Source of the DNA: Ricinus communis
Taxonomy: Eukaryota > Streptophyta > Magnoliopsida > Malpighiales > Euphorbiaceae
Assembly (NCBI RefSeq): GCF_019578655.1
Contig: NC_063265.1
Coordinates: 20,942,285-21,006,284 of the forward strand
DNA: 64,000 nt
Direction of reading: 5' to 3'
In this document: piece after piece, positions 21,908 through 34,260 of the stretch
How the letters are laid out: each line of letters starts with the position of its first letter
Numbering within the stretch: position 1 is the first letter of the stretch
Notes under the pieces: model-generated
Database searches by the model: none
Seen by the model: the letters and a program-made list of their open reading frames with translations, nothing else
What the model was told of the DNA's origin: nothing
Position numbers and translations under genes: made by a program

Positions 21908-24900
21908 TCAGCTCTGAGAAAGCTCTCGGCTGCGCTTAGCAGCAGCAACAACAGCATTCATTAGCACTCCACGGAATCCGCCTTTCTCCAATTCATGAAT
22001 TCCAGCTATAGTTGTCCCTCCAGGTGATGTAACATCATCTTTAAGCTCACCAGGATGCTTCCCAGTTTTTGTAGCCATAGATGCTGCCCCTAAAACCTGC
22101 AGAACCAACACAAAATATTCTCACTAACCCACATAAATGGATTTCAAGCAACAGGATTGTTCATTGGAGGTGTGCTAGAACAACCAAATTCTGTGGTTTT
22201 AATGATTTGCAACCTGCAAGATTTTGTTTCTTCAGGTCTGCAGGTCCTGGTTGCAGGCACTTCATTTTCTAGTAATTTTGTTAGTACTGATAAGAGTTTA
22301 TGAGACTTGAAGAACTGACGTTCTTATTATCACTTACCATGTATTAGATTTAGATTAATACCAACGTGCCATAGCCAATCAAACACAAGCTTAATTATCT
22401 GTTAAATTTATGAAATAAATTCAACTTGTTAATTATTATCTCAACTTTTAAGACATATTTTACAGATGCTATCATTGAATGTACAGTTCTCTGAAGCATA
22501 TATACCAACCGAATATGTTTACCCACTAATAATCAAACAATGTAACAGTAAAAAAAGATATTTCTCCTATTTGTTCTGTTTTCTGCCCCTTTCAGTGCAG
22601 CTGCGGCAAGCACAGTTGTAACGAAAGAGGAGGTGACTGAAATTCTAAATGCAGATAACACCAGTGAACAGCAAGATTTCTTTAACACAAATTATCATCA
22701 TTGCTTGTAACTTACAGTTTGGGAAGCTAATCTCAGGGCAAGCTCTCGAGGTAGACCTGCAGCCACACCTCCATCAGCCAAAGCTTCGATTGCTAAATAT
22801 ACATATGCTGGACCACTTCCACTGCTCATTTAAGAAACAGAGTATTATTACATTACAAACAGAAATACTGCCAATTATCTATTATATATAAACTATAAAC
22901 AATAATTATTGTATGCCTATTTGATACATATTGAAGTCTTGTTTAAAAACTTAAGCAAGACCCTACATATAATGATATAAGCTTGGAAAAATAAACAAGA
23001 TTCCAAGCAATGGATATTCATCCGCATTATTCTATTTTCCAGAGAGGTATCATACCTTAGACCAGTGACTGCATCAAACAATTTCTCATCAGCTTTCCAA
23101 ATCTTACCAACTGATCCAAATAATTTAGCTATTAATTCTCCGTCGTCTTCAGTTGCAGCTCCACCCAAGCTCATTACTATTCATAACCAGCAAATTAGAA
23201 ACCATCACTTTCATACAATATAAACGCATGAAAAATAACATATAAGAAATGCAAATTGAGAAGGAAGCAGAAGAATCTGAAGAGAGTACAGGGTGGGGAA
23301 GAGAAGGATAGTAAAAAAGAAATCTCAAGTCAATTTTGGCCTGTTGGATAAAATTGCAATTAAATGGCACAGTTTCGCCTAAGTTGCCAAAATTAAAAGC
23401 ATTAGATATATTTTGCAAATTTGCAATACATTTGGCATTCCTTTGGTCATTGAGCAGAAAACAATCAAATTCTGTATGTAAACCTTTATAACAAGCAACA
23501 AACTCTGCTTTTTTTTTTTTCTATGCGAAATCAGAATAACCTAATTAAAAGCATTAGCTATAATTTGAAAATTTGCAATACATTTGGCATTTATTTGGTA
23601 ATTGAGTAGAAAACAATCAAATTCTGTATGTAAACCTTTATAACAAGTAACAGCGCTCCACCTTTTTTTCTATGTAAAATCAGAAATTGACCTAAACAGT
23701 ATATATATTCTGCATGGAGCTCTCAACCATTAATCAGAACTGAATATGATAATTAATAGAAAGGCCATAAAGTACCCTTGCAATAGTTACCATGCCACCT
23801 TGCAGCAGCATGGAAATTCTAAAACCACTTCTTTTACAATATTTTGTAGACAATAATAATAAATAAATTTGCTGGAAATATCAAAGAAGAAAAACTTACA
23901 CCATGAAAATTCAATAATTGCAATGACCATAGCAGCACATTTCACAAGTTGGCAACATATAATGGAATTTCCTTTACATAATACATTTAATGCTACTTAA
24001 TCAATAAGCAAGATAAAGTAATATAAGCACTGAAGTACAGAACTATACCTGTTGCTGCCTCACCTACGGCAGCAGGAGTATTTGGCATCACCCTAATAAA
24101 CCGGTTGTGACCAGCCCACTCCTAAACTAAACCAAAAACAAACATTGCTTCAGTAGAATACATGAGAGTCTGAAAGTTTAGAACTTAATGATGTATCAAG
24201 AAACATGATGGCAAAACACAAGTGAATCAAACTCATCAATTACAAAATAAGAATAGTCCACATGAAACAACTCTTACTCTAGCGCAGGCATATAGTAGAT
24301 TAAGAAATACTGTATTTCCTTCATTTTATTTTTCTCTCTTTTTTTTTTATTTGCTTAAAATTACTTCCATTTCAGACCACCATAACAATCAAATATCTAT
24401 TATCAAGAAATTCAGACCACATCACCAATTACTTTTAAAATGCATATTTGGCCAAATGCTAAAATGGAGATCTAATTTGCTATATTCTGGGAAAGAAGAT
24501 ATATTAGAAATGAATGTTCTATCAGCGCCTCTCAACAGACAACTGGATAAATGTACATAGTAGCAGAGCCGAGCTAAAGAACACTACATCTCAGGTTTTC
24601 TAACAGAAAGAAGGGACAGTTATTTACCTATAACACTTGTACCAAACAACAGCATGTAAATCAAGCAAATTAACCAAGTTTTTTGCTGTTACAGTAAACT
24701 AATCACAAAACACCACATGGCATAACAAAATGGATTAAGGTGGCAATAAAAGTGGCACTAAAATTCATCATTTTGTTCCAATAATCTATGTGAATCAGAA
24801 CCTTAGCTGACACTATTAAGGGGGAAACTATGATAGGGGTAGATTAAACCTCTCCAAGCACAGGTAATGAATAAAAATAAGACAGGCAACTTATATGGAC

Positions 24901-27127
24901 TGACAAATGGCCCACCTTTCTCCCCATTTTGATATTATTCCCACCAACTTTTAGACATGCATACAGATACATAGAAAGGAAAATTTTTGCTAATTCTTTT
25001 CGGGATACGTAGTTCATAAGTTGGAACACAAAAATAGAAACAGGATCATTAAGTAATGAATGGAAATGGTAAAGTGGGAGTAACCTAATGTCAGAGAGCT
25101 ACATTCACAAACTGCATTCTTGCTTATTCATACTCTCATACACACACGCTAATCTAAATTACATCTATGATTAGAACTATGAAGAATATAAAGCTTGCTT
25201 ATGTCAGCTCTAACAATTAACAACCACTTTATATCTATATTCTTCTGACATGGCGCACTCGAGATGCTGCTCATGTAGTGGTTTTCTTCATTTATTGACC
25301 ATAATTTGTTGGGGGCATATCATCTAATTAGGGGATAAACAAGTAATAAGTATGTCAATATAATTGTTCCAGTGAGAAAACTGGTACAGAAAACACAAGG
25401 GTATGTAACATGAACATATGTTTACAAAAGCCCCTTAAAAATTGTATAAGCTAGAGAAACAGATTTTGAGAGAGAAAGAGAGAGAAGTCTAACGCCCAAA
25501 ACTAAGACTAGTCAACTCCTAATGCCCAACCACTCTCGTATCAACTAAAAAATAAATAAAACCACAGGAAGATAATACCAACAGAAAAGAACAATGATCC
25601 AGTACAAACATACTGATATTCCAATTTTGATAGTGAATCGGCTTAACAGGCAATTAGGACTGGGGTTTAGAATGATGAAATTTCAGAAATTTAGTGTTTG
25701 ATTTTAGGAGGAAAAGGAAATAAACAAGCTAAAAAGTAGGTTTTCATAACGAATGCAATTCTAAACTGGGCTAATAGAAAATAATTGTAGGTGCTTGCAG
25801 TTAAGAACAAAGAAATGGATGGAAAGAACATACTGAAAGGAGATTTAGGAAAAGAAGATTAGAACAAGCATATTAAAAAAATAAAGAACATAAGCTGTAA
25901 CTCTCAAATACTTCTCCCTCCAACAAGAAAATGACACAACCAAAAATCAGATATACTAAAACCTCATAATTCATTTTCTATTTGCATTTCTTAAATCAAA
26001 ATGAAACATGATGCATGGTATCACCCACCTTGAGAAATAGATATTAACCAATAAAATCAAATATACAAACCTGCAAATCTTTCAATTTAATTCCAGCAGC
26101 AATTGAAACTAGAAGCTTCCTCTTTGTGAGAACAGGCCTCAATTGCAAGACCACATCTTTAACTGCATCAAAGTAAAATATTTGAGAAAAAAGAATAGAA
26201 AATATAAAAAGAAAAATCAGCACGGGGAAAATTAAAATATAAGATGGCTCATGCAAATAAGCAGAAAGAAACAAAAATTCAAAATTCATGCCAAAGAGAC
26301 ACACATACTGCTACAATTCAACACTTCAACTTAACTCAAGAAACGAAACCTCAAATCCTATCAGTTAGTTAACTCCACAGATATTTTAGCTCAATTCTTT
26401 TCTATTTGAAAGCAATCTTTCTAATGTATTTTGGGATGTTAAATCCTCCTTTAACACTTCAGTTGATATCGTTTTAACTCTATCTATCCCTTGCTTCTTG
26501 AACTCATTCCTTTTTCACACCAGTGAAATCTTAAGCCAACAATAAGTATATGTCGAGAAACTATTGACCATTGATCAGTTGCAAGAATCAAGTCAATTTC
26601 GGCATGACTTGGTTTCTAGCAACTATTGACCATTCCAAACTTGAGAAAGGACTCTAAAGAAGAATTCAGAAACATAACCATATCCTATTTGAATATCTCA
26701 TTTTACAAACAAAATTTAACCAGGAAAGAGCAGTGGGTGCTATACCAACTTGGGGTTTTACCGAGAATATGACCACATCACTATCTTCAACAACCTGTTT
26801 CCAGTTTAAGAAAAAATCAATAACCAGAAACAAAGTAATATCCATTTATAACAATAATCATAATGAGGCTATATCCATTCACAACAATAAGCATAATGAG
26901 GCTAAAAGTGCGAACAATAATAACATTACATCTTGATTTCGAGGGAGGACTTTGACGCCGAAGGATTGGAAGGCAGAGCAGCGTTTGGGATTGGAGTGAG
27001 AAGTAGAGATGCGAGAAGGAGGTAAAACGCCTGCTTCTACTACTCCTTTTGCTATACTTTCTGCCATTTTTCCTGCTCCTATGAACCCTATCCTGTATGT
27101 TTCCGCTGGAATCGGAATTATCTCCAT
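21908..27127 (-). CDS. P5CR: Pyrroline-5-carboxylate reductase, seven exons
   Basis: Reduces pyrroline-5-carboxylate to proline with NAD(P)H, the last step of proline synthesis; plant P5CR is mainly cytosolic. Exons in transcript order: 26930-27127, 26746-26794, 26071-26162, 24049-24121, 23056-23176, 22716-22821, 21908-22096. They sum to 828 bp and 275 aa, against 276 in Arabidopsis. All junctions keep phase with GT-AG sites. Residues 12-29 form the Rossmann nucleotide-binding start ([18 protein letters not shown]). [15 protein letters not shown] and [15 protein letters not shown] follow. The C-terminal dimerisation part has [19 protein letters not shown] and the ProC signature around [18 protein letters not shown]. 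The start is the first ATG and gives the usual MEIIP N-terminus. Intron 3 is about 1.9 kb and intron 4 contains a tandem duplication. No breaks are seen. Confidence 0.96.
23393..23700. repeat. Tandem duplication (period 152 bp) in P5CR intron 4
   Basis: The block containing AAATTTGCAATACATTTGGC and ACAATCAAATTCTGTATG occurs twice (second phrase at 23461 and 23613), including the following poly-T run. The copies differ at a modest number of positions, so the duplication is fairly recent. Confidence 0.85.
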
Positions 27128-30100
27128 TTTTTCCGAAACTACACTTTTTCAGTCACTTCCTCTGCCGATAGAAATGGAGAGCAGGCGCAATGCCAAGGTG
27201 TTTCGGTTATATTGGGCCTTCTAAAACCAGAGTTTTTGGTCCGATGGAGTTTCGTACGCGTTTCAAACTGCTCTTTTGACATGATTATTCTTGGGTTAAA
27301 TTGCACAATCCCTCTTGACATTTAGATGATTTACATTCGAGTACTCATTTTAAACAAAATTAATCATTTATTTAATACTCAATTCTCACTCGTATTACTA
27401 GAATAATAAACCCTTTAATGCTTATATTCGTTGTATTTTCTTATGTTGCCCTTCTTTTTTCTTGGCAGAAAAAGTATAAATTTGCACTTAACCCTTATTC
27501 CAAAATAATCTATCAATTTGTAAACTCTAAATATTTTAATTTTTTGCCCTAAAACTTCCACAAGCAAGCATTCTAATATTTTCAGAAATGCTATCAGACT
27601 GTATATTTCTTAACCAGATTTGCCGTAGAAAAATCGAAGAATTTTGTTGCATGGTTATGACTCTTTATTATATCTATCTGTCATCATCTTTTAAGTTTTA
27701 CGTGGTATTATTTGTTACTCTTTTGATTGTTATTAGCTCGAAAGATTTTTATTTATGAGTTTCTTTTATTTAATCTTTTAATTCTTCATGCTTAATATTA
27801 TTGTCACATTTTAGTCTCTTTAGTTGAAGCACAATATTGAGTCAGATCAAGCTAACTGTTATTATCAACATCATATAGCAGTTGGTTGACTGTTTGGGTG
27901 AGGTAAACTAGTATTGTAGTACTTTAATAAGAGATTGTTTTAGTTCATGCATTGTGGTTGAGTTTTGGTATAATCAAGTAAAGAGACGAAATAGCCTGAG
28001 ATTTTCAAGCCAAGGATTATCTACTGATCGAAGCTAATCTATTATGTTGTTTATTTGGGTTGTCTTATTTGTGCAATGTTGTTAACTATGTATTGAAATA
28101 TTGGAGTTTTTTCACATATTATTGAGTTGCTTAGGATAGTGTAAGTAGTAAGTCTAATTTAGGTAGTTTATGTCTTAATCATATGTTTTACTCCATTTGC
28201 TTATCGGACATGTTAAATGGCTCGATTAGATTCCGATCAATAGAAAGTTTTTAGTCTTTTTAAGTCATTATATAAAAATAATACAATATTCTTATACAAA
28301 TAGTAAAATATTTTGCCTGATATATTCTTGGATGGAAATGAACCTAATTTCTTATTTAAATTTTGAATTTTAATTTCTTTATTTATTAACTTTTAATTAT
28401 ACATCTGAATTTATGTTTTTGAAATTGACCAATAGTGAAAATTGTTCAAGCAACTATCTTATAACCAAATCCAAACAACTAAATAAAACAAAAGGCAATC
28501 AATTAAATAAAGACATTGTTTAGGAGAATTTGTGTTTTTAACAATTAAACAAAAACTATCTTATTGATCCGGATTTAATTCAACCATTTATATTTTGGAG
28601 CCAATATATAAGAAGAGTACGCATATCTTTTAACTTGCAAAGAATAACATTAATTACTTTATTACTTAATTTGATGCACAAAGACTAATCCTTACTTAAG
28701 CAAATAAATAAATAAATTATTATGAAAACAAAAATTCTAGAGGTCTTTAAAATGATTGAATTAATGCTCAAGACTCAGCTTTAAAAATTGGTGATCTAAG
28801 CATCATTGAAGTGCACCAATGGCGTAGGCAAGATACAGCTTTCTAACAATTTGCGAAAACTGAAAGTGGATGCTGATTCGCCAACAAATGGCGCTGAGAC
28901 AAAAGAGCTAATTTTCAACTCTTTAATTTTTGCGATTGAGGAGGCATCTAGTCTAGGGAAAGTAAGAGGCCACCACCATTGGACAAATTACAACCAGATG
29001 AAACAAAATTCTGTTTCTTTTTTATACCACTTCAATTATTTCTGTATCTTCTACTAGTACCAATTAGAAATTCGGCACTTATTTGCTGATGTGGCTGTCG
29101 GATTTATGAAGAATAACTCACCACTTGCTACATCTGTTGCTGACTCAACAAACAGTTATTCAAGTCAGTAATTAACAACATCTCAACTCCAAATAAATAA
29201 CCCTAAATCAGAAAAATTTTCAATTTATAAAACCTAGTTTTAATTATTTCGATCGATTTATTTTTTTTAATAATCAATTTTATAGCTTCCTTGTTCTTTA
29301 TTTTAATTATAAAATTAAATTTATAGATACAAATTAATTAATTATTTAATATTTAATATTAATTTATAATAATTTTAAAAATAATAGTAAATTAACTATT
29401 TTTAAATAAATTTTTATTCGTTAAGTGACAAGTGGCAAAACTATAAGATTTTTATATGAACTTTCCAAATGAAACAAGACTTGATAATAAATGTTGTCAA
29501 AATACTGTATCTAGAAACAATATGCTCAGCTATAATATCAACCGTAAATCATACCCATTTGTTCTTCAGAAAGCTACTACTTATTGATTTATTAAATTAA
29601 CTATCAAAAGCTCAAAGTTAATTTAAAAACACATCATCAAGAAAACACTCGTTAGAAGATTAATTTCATATTCCAATCCGAATAGGGCACAAATAATTTA
29701 TAGAGAAGAGTTTATGAAGACGAAGAAGCTACCGATACTATCAATCTCATTTGAGATTTATTTGGATCATCCAAGTGAGCACAACCAATCAACTAATCAC
29801 TTCATATAATAATGATCTTCCTTAGCAGTAGTTCAAATACACCCTTGTGTCGTTTGATGGTCAGCAAACATTCGTCAGTGTCTACACGGAGGCTGAGCCA
29901 ATAACAAGGAATGGAGTCTTGAATGTGCGAGCTCCTCTGCAAAGGGACTGCCAGCAGCAGGCTTCTTTGTGGGTTTGCTCTAGCTGACTCTTCCCTTGGT
30001 TGTAAGAATCTCTGCTTTTACTTTCTTGTCTAACAATATCGATTAGGGTAGAGCCAGGAGTTTACTTTGGGAGGACTAAATACAGGAAAACAAAAACTTC

Positions 30101-31000
30101 TTTTTTTTTTTTTTTTTGAAGGAGACTAAAAATACATAATCCTATTTTCTAATTAAAAAGCACTAAGTTTGAAAAGAGATTAAAAAATATAAAGAAAATT
30201 TATAAAAGTTTGGAAACACAGGAATGTTAGTGATGGCACTAGTGTCAGGTCTTTCCCATAGTGTTTGGATCTATTCACACTCTGATTTATAAATGGATTT
30301 CGATGGATAATAAAAAACTTTCAACCTAATATGACATTGATATTTTGATTTTTTATTTATTTTTGGTATTAGTACTTTTATATCTATTTTAATTTAGGTA
30401 TTTATTATTTTTTTCCACATGAATTAAGTAATTATCAGATTAGGTCCATCACGCTTTAGACATCGCCACCGGGATCGTTGAGACTCCAGTTTCGAATTTC
30501 AAAATTTGTTCAAAATATTTAGGTATCTACTTTTTTTCTTGTCCATTTTTACCGATGTGGCTATTATAAGTGAAAAATTGATTAACCATATCAACAATAT
30601 TAACTCACTAATAACTTATTCAATTAAATTTATGAGATTCACTTTTTACATTTTTTTTTATACATATTTAGAAATAGACTATATATGTTAAGTATGATAA
30701 ATTATTAATGAACTGACACTACTGATGTGACAAATTAATTATAAAATATTTTATTATGGATAGTTATAGAAGTTATAAGTATTCTAAATTAAAATAGAAA
30801 TAAAAGAATTGACGCAAAAAAAAAAATTAAAATATTAATAACAATTTAATATAAGTAATCAAGCAATTTAACCTGAATAAGCCAATGGCCTGGTCAAATG
30901 GGAACAATATACTCATAAACTAACTGATATTGTTGTTGCCATCAAGAACAAAACCAGTTATCTTACTTTGAACGATGCTGATTTGAGGAAAAGAATAGAG
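27128..31000. other. Intergenic region between P5CR and the methyltransferase gene
   Basis: The P5CR promoter should lie in the first few hundred bases, upstream of 27127. No complete gene is visible. 28806-29057 is an isolated 83-codon open frame without recognisable domains. A copy of the AT-rich dispersed repeat lies at 29280-29410. 29840-30010 is less AT-rich, with a short frame (FDGQQTFVSVYTEAEPITR) of unknown origin. A poly-T run lies near 30100, and a fold-back element follows. Confidence 0.4.
30335..30850. mobile_element. Fold-back MITE-like element
   Basis: About 30340-30412 and the reverse complement of about 30775-30848 are similar over some 70 bp, including a shared TTTTATATCTATTTTAATTTAG-like block (differing by a base or two) and TATTTTRATTTTTT. 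The interior has no ORF of note. Edges and target duplication were not resolved. Confidence 0.45.
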
Positions 31001-31156
31001 CAGAGGATTCTACTCTAGACCAAGATATTAAAAGCGAAGGCCTAGCCTTGCAGCCATTGAGAAACATGACAATGCATAGTAGAAACTCACTTCGTAGAAC
31101 AATTGGATCAAGGACAACAGACGGACAAAATGATCACTGAACCACCTAATTAACCA

Positions 31157-32211
31157 TTAATCTTCCATGTTCCCTACCTTACCAATCCTCAAATAAATAG
31201 GAAACTTGACAACTTTCTTGTCTTCCCCATCTTTATTCCAAGCATTCTTGAACTCTTTAGTCACTTCATCCTTCAGAAGATCAACACCCCTTTCCTTAGC
31301 TGTTTGATACGCAGACCATGACCTTAAGTATGTAAAATAATCATCCAAGCTCATCACTTTCTCTATCACAAACCTGTGTGGTCCTGTGTGATCAACTCCC
31401 TCCACGGGCTCAAATGGGAAATGGATGTTTGTGTACTTGTCATCCACCCATTTTCGCCCTGAACTCCAAAAAGGCTCAGAATCAATGGTGTAGAATGGGT
31501 GGAAAACTGAATCAACAGATTCATTAACTTCAGGCACTGTGTAGCACCAGGCAGCAATGACTCCATGAGGCTTCTTGAGTACCCACTTGACTTGCTGATA
31601 GAATGCAGGAAGGTCAAACCAGTGGATAGCTTGAGCAATTGTCACTAAATCAACACTGGATTCTGAAGAAATATATTGTTCGAATTCGTTCATTGGAATG
31701 ACTGGAGGTGTACGTTGATATCGAACATTAGGTAGCTTTGGTGCAAATTCCAATTGTTTCAGGCTGGTGTCTGTGGCTATTACATTCTTGTAGATTTCAG
31801 CAAGCTGGAAATTAACTTGCATTAGAAACACAATTCTATAGTAAATGGCATCATATGGGACTATTTAAAGTTGCAATTTCGAATTTTTCGAATATAGAGA
31901 CTCTGATATCAAAATTTAGAAAAAAGATTTTTCAAAACCCAATATTTTACAGTGGAGATCCAAAAATGGGTTTCAAGATCTAATTATTACCAAAACTAAA
32001 ACTGCAAATTCACATATAACATAACTCTATAAAAATGAATTATAAGAGAAAGAGGGCTCACAGATTGAGCAGCCTGGCCGCTTCCAGTGCCAACATCCCA
32101 TGCAAGGCCTTTCCCTGGAGTCTTGGAGGCAATAAATTGGAATAACTCTTGTGGGTAATTAGGCCTGCCTTCTGCATATTGTTTTGCTTGCATAATGAAC
32201 AATTCTGCCAT
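31157..32211 (-). CDS. SAM-dependent methyltransferase (embryonic abundant protein-like), two exons
   Basis: A class I methyltransferase of the Methyltransf_11 type. Plant members are annotated as embryonic-abundant-protein-like or putative methyltransferase DDB_G0268948 homologues, and the substrate is not known. Exon 1 is 32062-32211 and exon 2 is 31157-31804, joined by a 257-bp GT-AG intron; the product is 265 aa, typical for the family. The SAM-binding motif I is WDVGTGSGQAA (about 39-49), followed across the junction by SLAEIYKNVIATDTS, where the acidic residue after strand 2 should contact SAM. VDLVTIAQAIHWFDLP (about 101-116) is the motif IV region. The C-terminus IYLRIGKVG is intact. 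The start is set at MAELFIMQAKQYAEGRPNYP because homologues begin there; an in-frame ATG 12 codons upstream (32247) is possible but adds a Lys/Gln-rich stretch not seen in the family. Confidence 0.9.
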
Positions 32212-32249
32212 TTTCTTTTTTCCCTCTGTTTGTTTCTGGTTCTTCAAGA

Positions 32250-33320
32250 TTTTTGTTTTTACTTTGAATTATATCTGCTTAGCCCCCTTTTCTTATATAT
32301 AGATTTCAAAGATATTGGAGATAATGCAGTTAGAAAGATTCTTTTTGATTTCTTTGTGAGATGTGTGAAATAAATTTATATGTATGGTACTATCAAATTA
32401 GAAAGGAAATTGAGGAATTACTTGGGGAAGGTTCAACCCAGTTTCCTTACAAAAGGATGCCATTTTTGACTATTTATATGCTTCTGTTTATCTAAGAGCG
32501 TATACATTCTCTTTTTCACGGAATCAAGTCTAATTTGCCTATCCAACTTTTCATTCAAGCTCATTTTGACATGTTTAAAAATAAGTTAATTATATATTTT
32601 TTATTATCTTATGAAATGTATATATCATATTTTTTATATATATATTTTAAATTTTTAATTAACTAATTTAAAAAATATTGAAAAATCAGTGCTCATAATG
32701 ATATGATTTCAGTATTGGTGGTGATAATGAATTTAGCTATAAAATTATGTCGATTAGTTGTTTATTCGCATGTTGCGTTGTTATTATATTAATTGTAAAT
32801 AGTATAATTATTATTATTATTTTTTATTATAAATTATTAAATATTTAATATTTATTTATAATACTTTAAGAAATAATAGCAATTTAAGCATTTTTAAGTG
32901 TTCTTAATTATTTTAAAATTTTATTAATATATAATAATCTAAAAATTAATTTCAAAATATTTATTAATTTACTTGTAATATTATATAAATTATACTATAA
33001 ATATAATTTAAATTACTGTTTTTTAAAATTAAAAATTACTATATAATTAAAATTAATTTATTAGTGAATATAATATTAAAAATCTTAATTTTTTAAAATT
33101 GAATTATTATCTAATTAAGAAATTAACTTATCAATTAATATACACTACCTTTTAGGATTAGAATTATTGTTTAAATAGAAATATAACTTATTATTTAATA
33201 AATTATAAAATTATATATAAATTTAAATCTTATGTATAAGAAATAAATATCTTATGTATTAAAATATGAAAATACATATTAAAAATATTTTAAATTTTAA
33301 AATTAATAATATATTATATA

Positions 33321-33355
<35 letters not shown>

Positions 33356-34260
33356 TATATTAAGTAATAGGTGTAGGTAATAGTATAGAAGGTTAAAAAA
33401 TGCGACAGTATTGATCCAATTGAGTAGCCAAATATCTATTTTTAATTTAAAAAATTAATTTAGTTTGAAACTCTTATTAGCTACTTTTCATGGTCTTTTC
33501 TTTTTTGAAGCACAAGAAGCTTTTTTTCATGTTATTATTATATATGTGCCTGCAAATCACTTCTTAAAGTTAAAATTAGTCAAAAATATAAAAATATGTG
33601 CTAAATTAATCATAAATATTAAAAAAAAAAAGATAAAATCGAGTCTATTTATAAAATTCAAGAGCTAAACTAGAGGTTATTCCCTCATGAAAATACTTAA
33701 AAATAAAAAATAAAAAAATAAGAAATTGGAAAAGAAAAATCAATACAAGAGTCACATCCAGTTTTAATTCTTTTCTGTTGTTCAATTTCATTAACAGAAA
33801 TTGGCAACGGTGAATCATGTTAAAAAAAATTATATTTTTTATTAATCAAAATTCAATCCTTTTAAAAAATATATTAAAATATATGTTTTCTAATTATGCC
33901 ATATTAAAATATGGCAGATTGCTACATAATTATTTTTTATAAATATCTAGGAATCGCATTATTATTAAAAAGAATAAATTAAAAGAAAACATCTCTTTTG
34001 TCATACAATTCTTATATAATTTTGAGTTCAAATTGCTTCTCTCAACATGCAAAAGACAAAAGGGTTTGTGAGACTCGGGAATGGGAGTAGAGAAGGCAGG
34101 TCTTAATTTTGGTAGCTTTAACGTCATGCGTGATAGCAGCAATAGATTCCCCACTTAATTTCACTACTTCAACACCAAGTTTTCTTTCAAATGCTCACCG
34201 TCCATTCCATTATCGCAAGTTATAACGTGGATCCCACCGTATAGTTTTATGGCTGCACGG
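32250..34260. other. Upstream flank of the methyltransferase gene and AT-rich spacer
   Basis: The promoter of the minus-strand methyltransferase should lie just above 32211. A further copy of the AT-rich dispersed repeat spans about 32755-33240, and an (AT)n run lies at about 33318-33352. A 74-codon minus-strand frame (33930-34154) has no family resemblance. No gene is supported. Confidence 0.4.

Noticed and set aside
22917..23418. Minus-strand ORFs extending beyond P5CR exon 5
   Set aside because: Only 23056-23176 is exon; the rest is intron read-through next to clear splice sites.
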